Positions 21,348-30,050 of a stretch of 64,000 nt of DNA are shown here, piece by piece (within the stretch, counting starts at the first letter, position 1; each line of letters begins with the position of its first letter). The translations under genes were made by a program, and so were the position numbers. The notes beneath the pieces are model-generated. The model saw only the letters and a program-made list of their open reading frames with translations, had not been told where the DNA came from and did not search any database. The stretch is from Clostridia bacterium (GTDB lineage: Bacteria > Bacillota > Clostridia > Christensenellales > Aristaeellaceae): contig JAFXBE010000026.1 of assembly GCA_017516765.1 (NCBI GenBank), positions 1 to 64,000 of the forward strand, in the 5' to 3' direction.

Positions 21348-22457
21348 CTATCGTCTCGGTCTTTTTCCCAGAAGACCGCCCGTCATTTCACTGAAGGAAT
21401 GCTTCCACTTTTCTGCACCGCCTCTTCTGCCGGCAGAAAGAAAGGCGAATACGCCAAGCCCTGCGATCAGCGCAATAATCATCCACAGGGCAGCGCCGGA
21501 ACCCTCGTTGCTTTCGCTCAACGGCTGCACTTCTTTATCGGTAGCATTCCCGGAGACATCGCTTGCTCCTGCGGAACCGACGACCCCTCCGAAAACCGTT
21601 CGATAAACGACTTCCGCCATCGGTTCCACCGAAGCTTCCACGCGGCTTTTGGGAAGCGTATGGGTTCCGAATTCCAGCAGAACGCTGTGCGGCGCCAGAT
21701 CCTGGTTGTATGTGCCTTTACCGATATAGATATCCTTGATCAGACCCGGATACATCCTGTCTGCAACCGCCTTTATCTTTTTGGCAAAGCTCAGATTGGC
21801 ATCCTTGTTCTGGTTGCTCTTGCCCACAAGCAGGCGCACCTTGCTCATCTCTTTTCCGCTAACGGTAGCAGCATATTCATCCGGGTCCGGTATGCCGTCC
21901 CGGTGCAGGTCGAAAATAGCATCCGGCTGCTGTTTCAACAGGGCGAGGGCAGTCTGGCGGCTTCTGCGGTATGCTCCCGCATCGTGTGGATGATGGGTTT
22001 CTGTGTTCAGTTCAACCTCCGTTCCCAGTTTCTTCAGCTGACCGGCAAACAGATCGGCGATATCATAGATGCCACCGCGGTTTTCGCTGCTTTCCGTGCC
22101 GTCGCCCTTGATATAGCTTTCGTCGCTGTGCGTACAATACAGAGCGATCAGACGCTTTGCCGCCGCACTTACGGGCTGTGCCTCACCGCCGGTAAGCCAA
22201 CTGATATCCGGCATGTTTGCCATACCGGTATATTCGGCTTCTGCAGTGTGGGCCTCTTCGTTTACGGAGGAAATGCGGTACTGGGCGTTGCTTGCGGAGA
22301 TGTATTCATCTCCGGCCTCGCAGGGTCCGCATATGTGCGCCAGAACCTGTCCGCTTTGATCTATGATCCTGTATACGGATTCTTCTTCGCCCGCACCGGC
22401 ATACGGAGCAAAACAAAGCAAGCAGAAGATGGTGAATGCCGCTGCTGTCTTTTTCAT
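21348..22457 (-). CDS. spoIIP: Stage II sporulation protein P (SpoIIP)
   Basis: A 369-residue cell-wall amidase and endopeptidase of the engulfment machinery. It has a signal peptide (residues 1-23, A-G-A cleavage) and the SpoIIP core: YCTHSDESY near 107, HHPHDAGAYRRSRQ, IFDLHRDG and LLEFGTHTLP, which carry the zinc-binding histidines and glutamate. It also has a C-terminal transmembrane helix (about 325-345) with a basic tail, so it should be anchored at the forespore septum. With SpoIID and SpoIIM it degrades septal peptidoglycan. The DUF1614 gene lies 3 nt upstream, indicating an operon. It is firm evidence for sporulation ancestry. Confidence 0.9.
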   Translation of the reverse strand: MKKTAAAFTIFCLLCFAPYAGAGEEESVYRIIDQSGQVLAHICGPCEAGDEYISASNAQYRISSVNEEAHTAEAEYTGMANMPDISWLTGGEAQPVSAAAKRLIALYCTHSDESYIKGDGTESSENRGGIYDIADLFAGQLKKLGTEVELNTETHHPHDAGAYRRSRQTALALLKQQPDAIFDLHRDGIPDPDEYAATVSGKEMSKVRLLVGKSNQNKDANLSFAKKIKAVADRMYPGLIKDIYIGKGTYNQDLAPHSVLLEFGTHTLPKSRVEASVEPMAEVVYRTVFGGVVGSAGASDVSGNATDKEVQPLSESNEGSGAALWMIIALIAGLGVFAFLSAGRRGGAEKWKHSFSEMTGGLLGKRPRR

Positions 22458-22460
22458 GCC

Positions 22461-23117
22461 TCAACGCCTCCTCTCGTGCTGAACACGAACCACAGAACTG
22501 TTTGCGGGTTGCTTTTGCCCGCGGGTTATCCTCTCCAGTATCTCTCCCACCAGCTCGGCCAGCACAACAGCCAGAATACCGGCGATCATCATTGCGTCAA
22601 AGATGCCGGCTCCTCCCAGATAGAGCGTCTGTTCTATACCGTTGATCCGATTGATAACGGCAGCCGTTATGTCGGCCAGCATCACCCCCAGTACCCCGCA
22701 GATGAATGCGCCTCTTCTGGAACGTCCGAGTGCATATGCGATCAAACCGCCCAGTATGCCGTTCAGGTACATGGGATCAAAGGGCAGTTGTTCGGGCTCA
22801 TCCGGTAAAATATAGGCAGACAGCAGGAAAACCAGAGCCCCTGTCAGCACAGCGCCAAGAAGTGCACGCAGCCTTTCTTTGTTCGTTCCTGCCCGGATCA
22901 ACAGATAGATGCATATACCTACCGGGATCAGTGCGCCGCCGACGCTGATCTGGACGCTCCCGAGCCGCAGATTCGGGATCAGGGTACCGAAAAACATCAG
23001 TGCGATCAGCAGCAGCGCCGCCCTGTCCGACAGATACATCCGATCCAGCACACGTTGCGCCACACCAAAGAATACCAGGATTGCTGCTATCGTCAGCAGT
23101 ACCATTCCGATTGACAT
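22461..23117 (-). CDS. DUF1614 integral membrane protein
   Basis: A 218-residue polytopic membrane protein with about six to seven hydrophobic helices. The late segments LGGAGIFDAMMIAGILAVVL and an AYALGRSRRGAF stretch are typical of DUF1614. Function is unknown. The ATG at 23117 is preferred over one 18 nt upstream because GGAGGGG lies between them. It is the first gene of a two-gene operon with spoIIP, 3 nt apart. That arrangement suggests a part in sporulation or the envelope. Confidence 0.78.
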   Translation of the reverse strand: MSIGMVLLTIAAILVFFGVAQRVLDRMYLSDRAALLLIALMFFGTLIPNLRLGSVQISVGGALIPVGICIYLLIRAGTNKERLRALLGAVLTGALVFLLSAYILPDEPEQLPFDPMYLNGILGGLIAYALGRSRRGAFICGVLGVMLADITAAVINRINGIEQTLYLGGAGIFDAMMIAGILAVVLAELVGEILERITRGQKQPANSSVVRVQHERRR

Positions 23118-23206
23118 ACCATGCTTCCCCTCCATTAACGGTAGATGCTTTTACTTTTCCCTGTGCATTCCAAAACCATACACCCTGCCCGCCGTAACGA
23201 TCATGT

Positions 23207-23234
23207 TTGCAAGACTGCGCTTTTGTGCTATAAT
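23207..23234 (+). promoter_or_regulatory. Promoter of the gamma-subunit-like gene and alr
   Basis: TTGCAA (23207-23212), a 16-nt spacer and TATAAT (23229-23234). About 65 nt of leader precede the GTG start. The divergent DUF1614 gene starts about 90 nt to the left. Confidence 0.7.
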
Positions 23235-23304
23235 GAAAGTTGATTATTTATACTCTTGTCTCGCCGGCTGCAGGACAGTGGGCGGAAAAAGGAGGCGGCT
23301 CACA

Positions 23305-23955
23305 GTGCCGAACAACAGTCTTGATCTTGTGATCACCGGTCTTGGAAACCAGCCATTGGCATATGCTTGTTTTGTTTTGGCCCGGATAGCACAGAATAAG
23401 GGAATGGATGTACAGATTCTTCAGCCGCAGGGCGAAGATGCAACGGCACATGTCCGCATTGCGAAGAAAGCGGAGCGCCGCACGCTGAATCAGGGCGAAG
23501 CAAGTGTGTTGCTGGGTCTTGATCCTGTAGCAGCTATCAAAGCGCTGCCGCTGCTCAGCAAAGACGGTCTTGTCGTGATCAACATGCCTGACGGGCTTAC
23601 GGATCAGATGCTGGAAAGTGTATTCCCGGACGTGAAGAGCCCCCTTTCTCTTCTGGAGGGTTATCGGGTAGAGCGCAGAGATGCCCTTACCGCAGCAAAG
23701 GAAATGGGGCTGCCCATGGCAGCAGTGACCATTCTGCTGGGTATGCTTTCCAAACATCTGCCTTTTTCCGCCTACGACTGGCAGCACGCTATCGGTTCTT
23801 CGGTACCGAGAAAAGTCTTTGCTGCCAATATGGACGCTTTCCTTTCCGGACGCGGCGTGAACAAGTTCGATCCGGCTCCCACTCTCCAGGGCAGCTTGAT
23901 CGATCAATCCGAAACAACAAAGAAGGATGACGAATGCTCCGAAACAACTATGTAA
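23305..23955 (+). CDS. Orphan 2-oxoacid:ferredoxin oxidoreductase gamma-like protein
   Basis: A 216-residue protein resembling the gamma/IorB subunit of pyruvate or indolepyruvate ferredoxin oxidoreductases. The N-terminus LVITGLGNQPLAYACFVLA matches the G-x-G-G-Q nucleotide-like loop with the second glycine lost. A-H-V-R-I, E-A-S-V-L-L-G-L-D-P-V-A-A-I-K-A-L-P and DGLVVIN follow in the family order. No alpha or beta subunit lies nearby, so it cannot form the enzyme alone. GTG at 23305 follows AGGAGG (23290-23295). It overlaps alr by 22 nt. It may be a repurposed paralog or pair with subunits elsewhere. Confidence 0.7.
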   Translation: MPNNSLDLVITGLGNQPLAYACFVLARIAQNKGMDVQILQPQGEDATAHVRIAKKAERRTLNQGEASVLLGLDPVAAIKALPLLSKDGLVVINMPDGLTDQMLESVFPDVKSPLSLLEGYRVERRDALTAAKEMGLPMAAVTILLGMLSKHLPFSAYDWQHAIGSSVPRKVFAANMDAFLSGRGVNKFDPAPTLQGSLIDQSETTKKDDECSETTM

Positions 23956-25049
23956 CGATCGATCTGGCATCGATCCGGAATAACTACCATGTTCTTCGTC
24001 GGCGTGTGCCCGCGGGTGTGCGTGTTATGCCTGTAATCAAAGCGGATGCTTACGGTCACGGCATGATTCCTGTAGCGCAGGCGCTGGAGGCAGAGGGTGT
24101 AGAGTATTTTGCAGTGGCGCTGGTCGAGGAAGGTATCGCTCTGCGCGCGGCTGGGATCAAAGCCCGTATTCTGGTTCTGGGCGCAGCCATGGCTGATGCA
24201 GTGGGTGAAGCGATCGAACACGATCTTACCCAGACCGTTTTTTCGGAAGAAATGCTGCAACTGATCGATCGGGAAGCTGCCCGGCAACACAAGACGGCAC
24301 GGGTACACATCAAGCTGGACACCGGTATGAACCGCATCGGACTGCGCACCGAAACCGAGGCTGTGCAGATGGCGAAAGCCCTTGCGGGTGCGAAGAATAT
24401 CAAAGCAGCAGGCATCTACACCCATTTCGCCGTTGCGGATGAACCTATGGAGGATGGCAGTCCGAATGCCTTTACCCGTCAACAGTTGGAACGTTTCAAG
24501 CAACTGCGGGCCTGCTTCGGCGAAGATATCCCCGCGCATGTAGCCAACAGCGCCATGAGCCTGTTGGCGCCGGAAGCCTATTTTTCCATGATCCGCGAGG
24601 GCATTTCCCTCTACGGCTATCCTCCCGTCAAAACAGATCTGCCCTTTACCCCGGCGCTCACCTGGAAGAGTGAAATCGTACACATCAAAACGATCACCAA
24701 GGGCGAAACCGTCGGATACGGCAGAACCTTCACCGCACCGAGAGATATGCGAATCGCTACTGTTGCCGTTGGCTACGGAGATGGTTATCACCGCGCTGCA
24801 AGCAACTGTGGCAAAATGCTCGTAGGCGGACAGCGCGTGCCCATCGTGGGCAGGATCTGTATGGATCAGACCATGGTGGATGTAACCGACCTGCCTCAGG
24901 TCGCCATTGGGGATGAGGTGGTGCTGATCGGCACCCAGCAGGAGGAAACCATTACCGCCGAGGAAGTGGCCGCCTGGGCAGGCACGATCAGCTACGAAGT
25001 GCTGCTTGGCATTACAGCACGCGTTCCCCGCATCTATCTGAATACATAA
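23934..25049 (+). CDS. alr: Alanine racemase
   Basis: A 371-residue fold-type III PLP enzyme making D-alanine for peptidoglycan. The PLP lysine is in VIKADAYGHG near residue 38 and the catalytic tyrosine in VGYGDGYHRAAS near 280. HIKLDTGMNRIGLR and GRICMDQTMVDVTDL are standard Alr signatures. The ATG at 23934 lies inside the end of the preceding gene, so expression is coupled to it. In this window the product connects to the VanY carboxypeptidases, which remove D-alanine. Serine racemase activity cannot be excluded. Confidence 0.95.
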   Translation: MLRNNYVTIDLASIRNNYHVLRRRVPAGVRVMPVIKADAYGHGMIPVAQALEAEGVEYFAVALVEEGIALRAAGIKARILVLGAAMADAVGEAIEHDLTQTVFSEEMLQLIDREAARQHKTARVHIKLDTGMNRIGLRTETEAVQMAKALAGAKNIKAAGIYTHFAVADEPMEDGSPNAFTRQQLERFKQLRACFGEDIPAHVANSAMSLLAPEAYFSMIREGISLYGYPPVKTDLPFTPALTWKSEIVHIKTITKGETVGYGRTFTAPRDMRIATVAVGYGDGYHRAASNCGKMLVGGQRVPIVGRICMDQTMVDVTDLPQVAIGDEVVLIGTQQEETITAEEVAAWAGTISYEVLLGITARVPRIYLNT

Positions 25050-25085
25050 CATTGCGGCATTACCCACGAAAGGAATTAGCAACCT

Positions 25086-25895
25086 ATGCAACAGAACAAA
25101 AAAACCAAGAGCGCACCGGAGACGGTGGTCAAGCCGATCCTGGTCGGCGACTGGAATACCCGCTCCACGTGGAAGATGGCTCCCAAACGCACCCTGTCGA
25201 CTCTGCTGATTGCGCTTGTGTATGTTTTTTTCAGCGTAATGGCAAGTCTGGATAATCCCATTCTGCGGATCATCGTATCCGCAGCCGTTATTCTGCTTGT
25301 GTTCTATTATCAGTGCACCAAGGGTATGGAAGCCGGCGAAAAAGATGCCGCCTATTCCGAAATCATGTTCGACCGGCAGAAGGAGGGCAAGGTTCTTTCC
25401 GCAGAGGATCGGGACCGCTGCTTCCATCCGCTGCGCGGCGTGTTTGCCACCCTGCTCGGTGTACTGCCTTTTGTGATCATTTGTCTGGTCTATGCCTTTA
25501 TGGCAAAGCCGCAGACTTACCAGCTTGGCGTGATCCCCACGTGGATGGAGAACTCCATGCTGCACGACGAAGTGAAGGATGCACTCGGTTATTATGCCGT
25601 TAACAGAAGCATGTCCTTCGCGGACGGTCTGCGAATCGTCGTACGCTGCCTTACCATGCCTTTCATCAACATTGCAGGTGTGCTTGGCAACGATGCAGTG
25701 CTTTGGGCAGAACGTCTTTCACCTCTGTTTGTCATGATTGCTCCCATGGGCTTTGGATTGGGCTATTCCCGCGGGCATGCGCTGCGCACCAGGATCAATA
25801 CCGGTATCCAGCAGGGCGTTGACAAGAAAAAGCGCAAGGAGCAGAAAGCGCGCCGTAAGCGCCAGCGCAGTTCCTCTCCGGAAAGGTTGATCTGA
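25086..25895 (+). CDS. Membrane protein of unknown function
   Basis: A 269-residue protein I do not recognise. It has a polar N-terminus (1-36), hydrophobic helices at about 40-58, 61-78, 117-140 and 208-225, and a strongly basic tail that is rich in Lys and Arg and probably cytoplasmic. A region between helices 3 and 4 (about 145-205) is amphipathic and would lie outside if topology is simple. It sits 36 nt after alr and 3 nt before rsmD, in the same operon direction. Nothing in it suggests an enzyme. Confidence 0.7.
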   Translation: MQQNKKTKSAPETVVKPILVGDWNTRSTWKMAPKRTLSTLLIALVYVFFSVMASLDNPILRIIVSAAVILLVFYYQCTKGMEAGEKDAAYSEIMFDRQKEGKVLSAEDRDRCFHPLRGVFATLLGVLPFVIICLVYAFMAKPQTYQLGVIPTWMENSMLHDEVKDALGYYAVNRSMSFADGLRIVVRCLTMPFINIAGVLGNDAVLWAERLSPLFVMIAPMGFGLGYSRGHALRTRINTGIQQGVDKKKRKEQKARRKRQRSSSPERLI

Positions 25896-25898
25896 TCT

Positions 25899-26465
25899 AT
25901 GCGCATCATAGCCGGTCGCGCCAGAGGCACTCAGCTTCTGGCACCCAAGGGGATGGATACAAGACCTACACAGGATAAGGTCAAGGAATCCCTCTTCAGC
26001 ATGATTCAGTGGGATATTCCCGAGGCGTGTGTGCTGGATCTTTTTGCGGGAAGCGGCGCCCTGGCGCTGGAAAGCATCAGCAGGGGTGCGCGCGAAGCTG
26101 TGCTGGTGGATAAGAGCCGGGAAGCTTTGGATTGCATACGCAGGAATATTGCCAAACTGAGGGTAGAGGAGCAGACCACGGTTCTTCCTTGCGACTGGGA
26201 GCAGGCGCTGCCGCAGCTGAGCCGCAGCGGCAAACGGTTCGATCTTGTTTTTCTTGACCCACCCTACCGTATGACAGATCTGGGCAGTATCTGCCGGCGT
26301 ATGCAGGAACTATCCCTGCTCGCACCGGATGCCGTACTGGTGCTGGAACACCGCACCGGTGTGGAACCTGTTATGCCGGAGGGCTTTGTACTCTTTAAAG
26401 AACGTACATACGGGGAAACCCAGATACACTTTTATCGTTGGGAGGCGTTGCCCCATGAATCCTGA
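25899..26465 (+). CDS. rsmD: 16S rRNA (guanine966-N2)-methyltransferase RsmD
   Basis: A 188-residue SAM-dependent methyltransferase that modifies G966 of 16S rRNA in the assembled 30S subunit. It begins MRIIAGRARG, has TRPTQDKVKESLFSM, the SAM-binding VLDLFAGSGALALE (about residues 46-59) and the catalytic DPPY at FLDPPYRM. Length is normal. It overlaps coaD by 11 nt, and rsmD-coaD is a conserved pair in Firmicutes. Confidence 0.94.
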   Translation: MRIIAGRARGTQLLAPKGMDTRPTQDKVKESLFSMIQWDIPEACVLDLFAGSGALALESISRGAREAVLVDKSREALDCIRRNIAKLRVEEQTTVLPCDWEQALPQLSRSGKRFDLVFLDPPYRMTDLGSICRRMQELSLLAPDAVLVLEHRTGVEPVMPEGFVLFKERTYGETQIHFYRWEALPHES

Positions 26466-26940
26466 GATCTGCGTCTATGCCGGCAGCTTTGATCCCGTTA
26501 CCAGCGGTCATCTGGATATCATCCGCAGAGGGGCGGCTGTTTTTCCGAAGCTGATCGTTGCGGTACTCCGGAACCCTGCGAAGAAAGGCACATTTTCCGT
26601 CGAAGAACGTCTTTCCATGCTGGCGCGCAGCTGCTCCGATATCCCCAATGTGGTGTTTGATAGTTTCGATGGTTTGTTGGTAGACTATATGCGTAAGGTC
26701 GACGCCGGAGTGATCCTCCGCGGTCTTCGTGCTGTAAGCGATTTTGAAAACGAATTTCAGATGGCGCAGTTGAACCGGCAGATGAATCCCCAGGTGGAGA
26801 CTTTCTTTCTGATGACGTCCCCCGAGCATGCCTATCTGAGTTCCAGTGCGGTACGGGAGATCGCCATGTTCGGCGGTGATGTTTCCGGTTTTGTTCCTGC
26901 CGCTGTTCTGGATGAGGTGACACAGAAACTCCGTAAATGA
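26455..26940 (+). CDS. coaD: Phosphopantetheine adenylyltransferase CoaD
   Basis: A 161-residue enzyme of coenzyme A synthesis that joins 4'-phosphopantetheine to ATP. It shows the nucleotidyltransferase signature GSFDPVTSGHLDIIRR near residue 10, RGLRAVSDFENEFQMA in the middle and YLSSSAVREIA near the C-terminus, the equivalent of the ISSTxxR motif. The ATG at 26455 follows GGAGG at 26441-26445 and lies within rsmD. Length is typical. Confidence 0.95.
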   Translation: MNPEICVYAGSFDPVTSGHLDIIRRGAAVFPKLIVAVLRNPAKKGTFSVEERLSMLARSCSDIPNVVFDSFDGLLVDYMRKVDAGVILRGLRAVSDFENEFQMAQLNRQMNPQVETFFLMTSPEHAYLSSSAVREIAMFGGDVSGFVPAAVLDEVTQKLRK

Positions 26941-26976
26941 TCAAGAAACGATAATATACGTCAGGAGGTCATGATC

Positions 26977-27648
26977 ATGATGCAACGCCCGGGTAACATG
27001 AACAGTTTTCGCCAGACGATGGAGACCCTGAATGAACTGCTTCAAACCGCAAGTAAGGTTCCGTTTACCAACAACTGCATGATCGAACGCGACAGAGCGA
27101 TCAGATTGATTCAGAGTGCTATCGCAGATCTTCCTGCCGTTATTACGGAGTGCGAGAATGTGGTTCTGAACCAGAACAGGATTATCCAGGAGGCCGAGGA
27201 GTGTGCACGTGCGATCCAGCAGGAGGCAACCGCCCGCGCCACAAAGTATTACAACGAAACCCACACCAAAGCGACCCAGCTGATGAACGCCGCAAACACC
27301 AAGGCGGGTGAGACGGTCACGGCTGCCAATCAGCAGGCACAGAATACTGTCGCCACTGCCCAGAAGCAGGCCGAAGATATCGTGGAAAATGCCAAAGATT
27401 CTGCAAACGCCATCGTGGCTGATGCTCAGGCACGGGCGGATCAGATGGTCAGCGAGCAGGAAATTCTCCGTCGTGCACAGCAGGATGCGGAACAGATGAT
27501 CATGAATGCTCAGAACGATGTTGAGCGTCTCTATTCCGATGTGCACCGCCATATTGATGATGTACTGGCGCAGCTGGATCGTTCCATCAGTGAAAAACTG
27601 ACCGATATCCGCCAGACCAGGCAAGATATCGAGAAGAGCCTTGCCTGA
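26977..27648 (+). CDS. Alanine/glutamine-rich coiled-coil protein
   Basis: A 223-residue protein dominated by a long helical coiled coil (about 60-215) rich in Ala, Gln, Glu and Asp with repeated A-x-x-x-A patterns. No signal peptide or membrane helix is seen. It resembles the DivIVA-like or ATPase-subunit-H-like proteins often annotated after coaD in Clostridia. ATG at 26977 is 8 nt after AGGAGG; an ATG at 26971 is too close. It is possibly a cytoskeletal or division-associated scaffold, but function is unknown. Confidence 0.75.
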   Translation: MMQRPGNMNSFRQTMETLNELLQTASKVPFTNNCMIERDRAIRLIQSAIADLPAVITECENVVLNQNRIIQEAEECARAIQQEATARATKYYNETHTKATQLMNAANTKAGETVTAANQQAQNTVATAQKQAEDIVENAKDSANAIVADAQARADQMVSEQEILRRAQQDAEQMIMNAQNDVERLYSDVHRHIDDVLAQLDRSISEKLTDIRQTRQDIEKSLA

Positions 27649-27739
27649 ACACATGGCTGATATTCCCACCATAACTTGTCTGCCGCAAGGCTACAATAGG
27701 GTAGAAATCTGCCCTTGAGCAGCCGGAGGTGGAGGGGAC

Positions 27740-28729
27740 ATGAACAGAACAAAGGCTTCATTATGTGTCATCACCGCAACGATTGTTACGGTGGTGGCAC
27801 TTTTCTTTGTGTCTCACCCGGAACCCTGCCTGCTTCGTACTGCCGTGATCACCCGGGCACCCCTGCAGCAGACGTGTATGCTGCAGGGGTCGGTAACCTA
27901 TGCAGATGTCCGCTGCCTTCTGGCTTCGTCTGCCGGATGTGTGGAAGATATTTATGTTCGTGTGGGTGATGCCGTTTCCCGGGGAGCGATGCTACTGCGG
28001 TTGGATGCAAGCGCGGAACAACAAGCGCTGTCACAGCTGCGGGCACAGCGGTATCACGTGCGCACATTCATGGATGCTGCCCTGTTCGATGCATCGCTTA
28101 TGTCAACGGCCGCCGGGTATTTTACGGAATCCGAATCCGCCGGTGCACAGCTTCTCGCTTTGATCGAAAGCAAGCAGATCCGTGCATCTGACGATGGGAT
28201 TGTCAACAATCTCTATGTGCGCCCGGGACAGTACGTAACGCCGGGGATGCTGCTCGGGGAAACCCGTGGGACAGAAGTGTGCCTGTCCGCCCTTTGGACG
28301 GGAGATCGCCGTTGTGTTCCAAAGCCCGGAATGGAGGCATACTGGTGTGGTTCGGACGGCAATCCGGCAGGCAGGCTGGTAGTGGAATCGGTCGGCATTG
28401 TTACTGAGACCCCGCAGCTTATGATGCAGCTTTGCTTTTCCTTCATCGGGGACACCGCATTGCCCCGGGCAGGCGATAGCGTGCCGGTGCAGCTTGTGCT
28501 TGATACACTGCCCGAAACCGCCTTGTTGCCGCTGGAAGCAATCGATCGGAACGGGAAAATCTGGCTTGTACGTGACGGCAGATTGCTTTGCGAAACCGTT
28601 TCGTACGGATATGGGAACAATGAATATATCCAGGTTCCCGAAGCATTTTCCGGGGAGAGGGTTGTACTGGAACCGGATCAACTGTCGGTGGCAAACGGAA
28701 TATGCGTAAGAAATGCGGAGGCTATGTGA
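27740..28729 (+). CDS. MacA/HlyD-like membrane fusion (adaptor) protein
   Basis: A 329-residue secreted or anchored adaptor. One N-terminal hydrophobic helix (about 8-25) is followed by a lipoyl-like half motif (G-C-V-E-D-I-Y-V-R-V-G-D-A-V near 70-83), a short helical hairpin (about 95-140), the second lipoyl half (D-D-G-I-V-N-N-L-Y-V-R-P-G-Q-Y-V near 155-170) and a beta-barrel region. This order is that of MacA/YknX-type adaptors. The helical hairpin is short, as in Gram-positive versions. It overlaps the permease gene by 4 nt. Confidence 0.78.
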   Translation: MNRTKASLCVITATIVTVVALFFVSHPEPCLLRTAVITRAPLQQTCMLQGSVTYADVRCLLASSAGCVEDIYVRVGDAVSRGAMLLRLDASAEQQALSQLRAQRYHVRTFMDAALFDASLMSTAAGYFTESESAGAQLLALIESKQIRASDDGIVNNLYVRPGQYVTPGMLLGETRGTEVCLSALWTGDRRCVPKPGMEAYWCGSDGNPAGRLVVESVGIVTETPQLMMQLCFSFIGDTALPRAGDSVPVQLVLDTLPETALLPLEAIDRNGKIWLVRDGRLLCETVSYGYGNNEYIQVPEAFSGERVVLEPDQLSVANGICVRNAEAM

Positions 28730-29865
28730 AACGTTTTGAATTGTGGAAGCTTGGGTTGCAGAATATGCTTGCTTCATCGCTGCGCTCTGTGCTTACGGTA
28801 GCGGGTATGGCGATCGGCGTGGCGGCGGTACTGGCTGTGATCACGCTGGGCGAGGCAGGGAAGATGCAGGTGAAAAGCGAGATTGCACGTCTTGGGATAG
28901 ACCGGGTGCTCATCACCGAACCTTCCGGCATGGGGCTTAGTGAAGATGAGAGTGTGTTGCTGCAGCGGGAATTGGATACACAGGTGGATGAGTTGATTTG
29001 CCTGCCTGCTGAACTGCAATGCCGGAATGCCTCTGCGCAGGGTATACTGGTCGGTTGCAGCAAAGCGTTCTTTGAAGGAGCATCTCCCGTGTTTTCCTCG
29101 GGAAGGCTGCCGACAACGGGAGAGTGGATCGCCGCCGTACCGGCTGCTGCAGTCGGAAAACAGCTTGCCGGTGAACTGCATCTGCAGCCGGGAGATTGGT
29201 TTGCGGCTTCCGGCATGATGCTGCAATGCACAGGCATCATTGAACAATGCCACACGGCGGCGCAAATCGATTTTGACAATGCTGTTATCCTGCCGCTGCA
29301 GTTTTTGCTGCCGATAACGGGTGGCAGTCTCCAGCAGCTGTCAGTACAGGTCCCGCATCATGCAACCCCTGATGAAACAGCACATATTGCACAAGAGCTT
29401 GTTTTTGGCAGCAGCGGCAAACGGATCAGCGCAGTCAGTATGCAAACGCAGGCAGAGGCAGCCGATTCGGTTTTGGCGGTATTTGTGGATGTGTTGAAAT
29501 GGGTGGCATTCATTTGTATACTGGTAGGTGCAATCGGGGTTACCAATATCCTGCTGGTCAGCGTCAGGGAGAGAAGGCGGGAGATCGGCATTCTGCAATC
29601 TCTGGGAGCCACCCGTATGCAGATTTGCGGTATGTTTTTGTGCGAGGCCTTTCTTTATGCTGTATCGGGCGGTGTGTCGGGACTGCTGGTGGGCGGAGTG
29701 CTTGTGGCTGTTGCCGGTAAAAGCATCGGTATCGACGCGATCATGACCTCCGGGGATTGCGTGATGGTGCTTTTGGCTGCCGTATGCCTTGGCCTGCTTT
29801 CCGGAGTTGCGCCGGCAGCAAAGGCGAGTTTGCTGCATCCGATCGATGCATTGAGAGACGAATAA
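28726..29865 (+). CDS. MacB/FtsX-type ABC transporter permease
   Basis: A 379-residue permease of the type VII ABC (MacB/LolCE/FtsX) superfamily. One transmembrane helix near the N-terminus (S-V-L-T-V-A-G-M-A-I-G-V-A-A-V) is followed by a large extracytoplasmic domain (about 45-255) and three C-terminal helices, with RERRREIGILQSLGATR at the cytoplasmic coupling loop. GTG at 28726 overlaps the adaptor stop (GTGA). MacB normally has a fused or adjacent ATPase; none is present here. The nearest ATPase, at 30051, is of the sugar-importer class with its own promoter. Confidence 0.85.
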   Translation: MKRFELWKLGLQNMLASSLRSVLTVAGMAIGVAAVLAVITLGEAGKMQVKSEIARLGIDRVLITEPSGMGLSEDESVLLQRELDTQVDELICLPAELQCRNASAQGILVGCSKAFFEGASPVFSSGRLPTTGEWIAAVPAAAVGKQLAGELHLQPGDWFAASGMMLQCTGIIEQCHTAAQIDFDNAVILPLQFLLPITGGSLQQLSVQVPHHATPDETAHIAQELVFGSSGKRISAVSMQTQAEAADSVLAVFVDVLKWVAFICILVGAIGVTNILLVSVRERRREIGILQSLGATRMQICGMFLCEAFLYAVSGGVSGLLVGGVLVAVAGKSIGIDAIMTSGDCVMVLLAAVCLGLLSGVAPAAKASLLHPIDALRDE

Positions 29866-29947
29866 AGGGATGTTGTTTCTATTTGGCTTTTGCTCCATTG
29901 TGTACATGGTGTACAAACAAGGGGATGAATTTTGGCAAAATCGTCAA

Positions 29948-29976
29948 TTCCATCCGACAGAAAAATAGGCTATAAT
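29948..29976 (+). promoter_or_regulatory. Promoter of the MsmX-type ATPase gene
   Basis: A perfect TATAAT (29971-29976) with a poor -35 TTCCAT (29948-29953) at 17 nt. The 75-nt leader carries AGGAGG upstream of the ATG at 30051. Confidence 0.5.
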
Positions 29977-30050
29977 GATGCCAATGAAATGCTGGCTTGG
30001 GTGTGTGTATCGCCGATGGTCAAGCATATCAACAAAAGGAGGAAGCTTAA

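Noticed and set aside
29900..29915. Direct repeat GTGTACA-TG-GTGTACA as an operator
   Set aside because: It is short, lies well upstream of the -10 at 29971, and could also be the end of the preceding transcript; no regulator is suggested by context.
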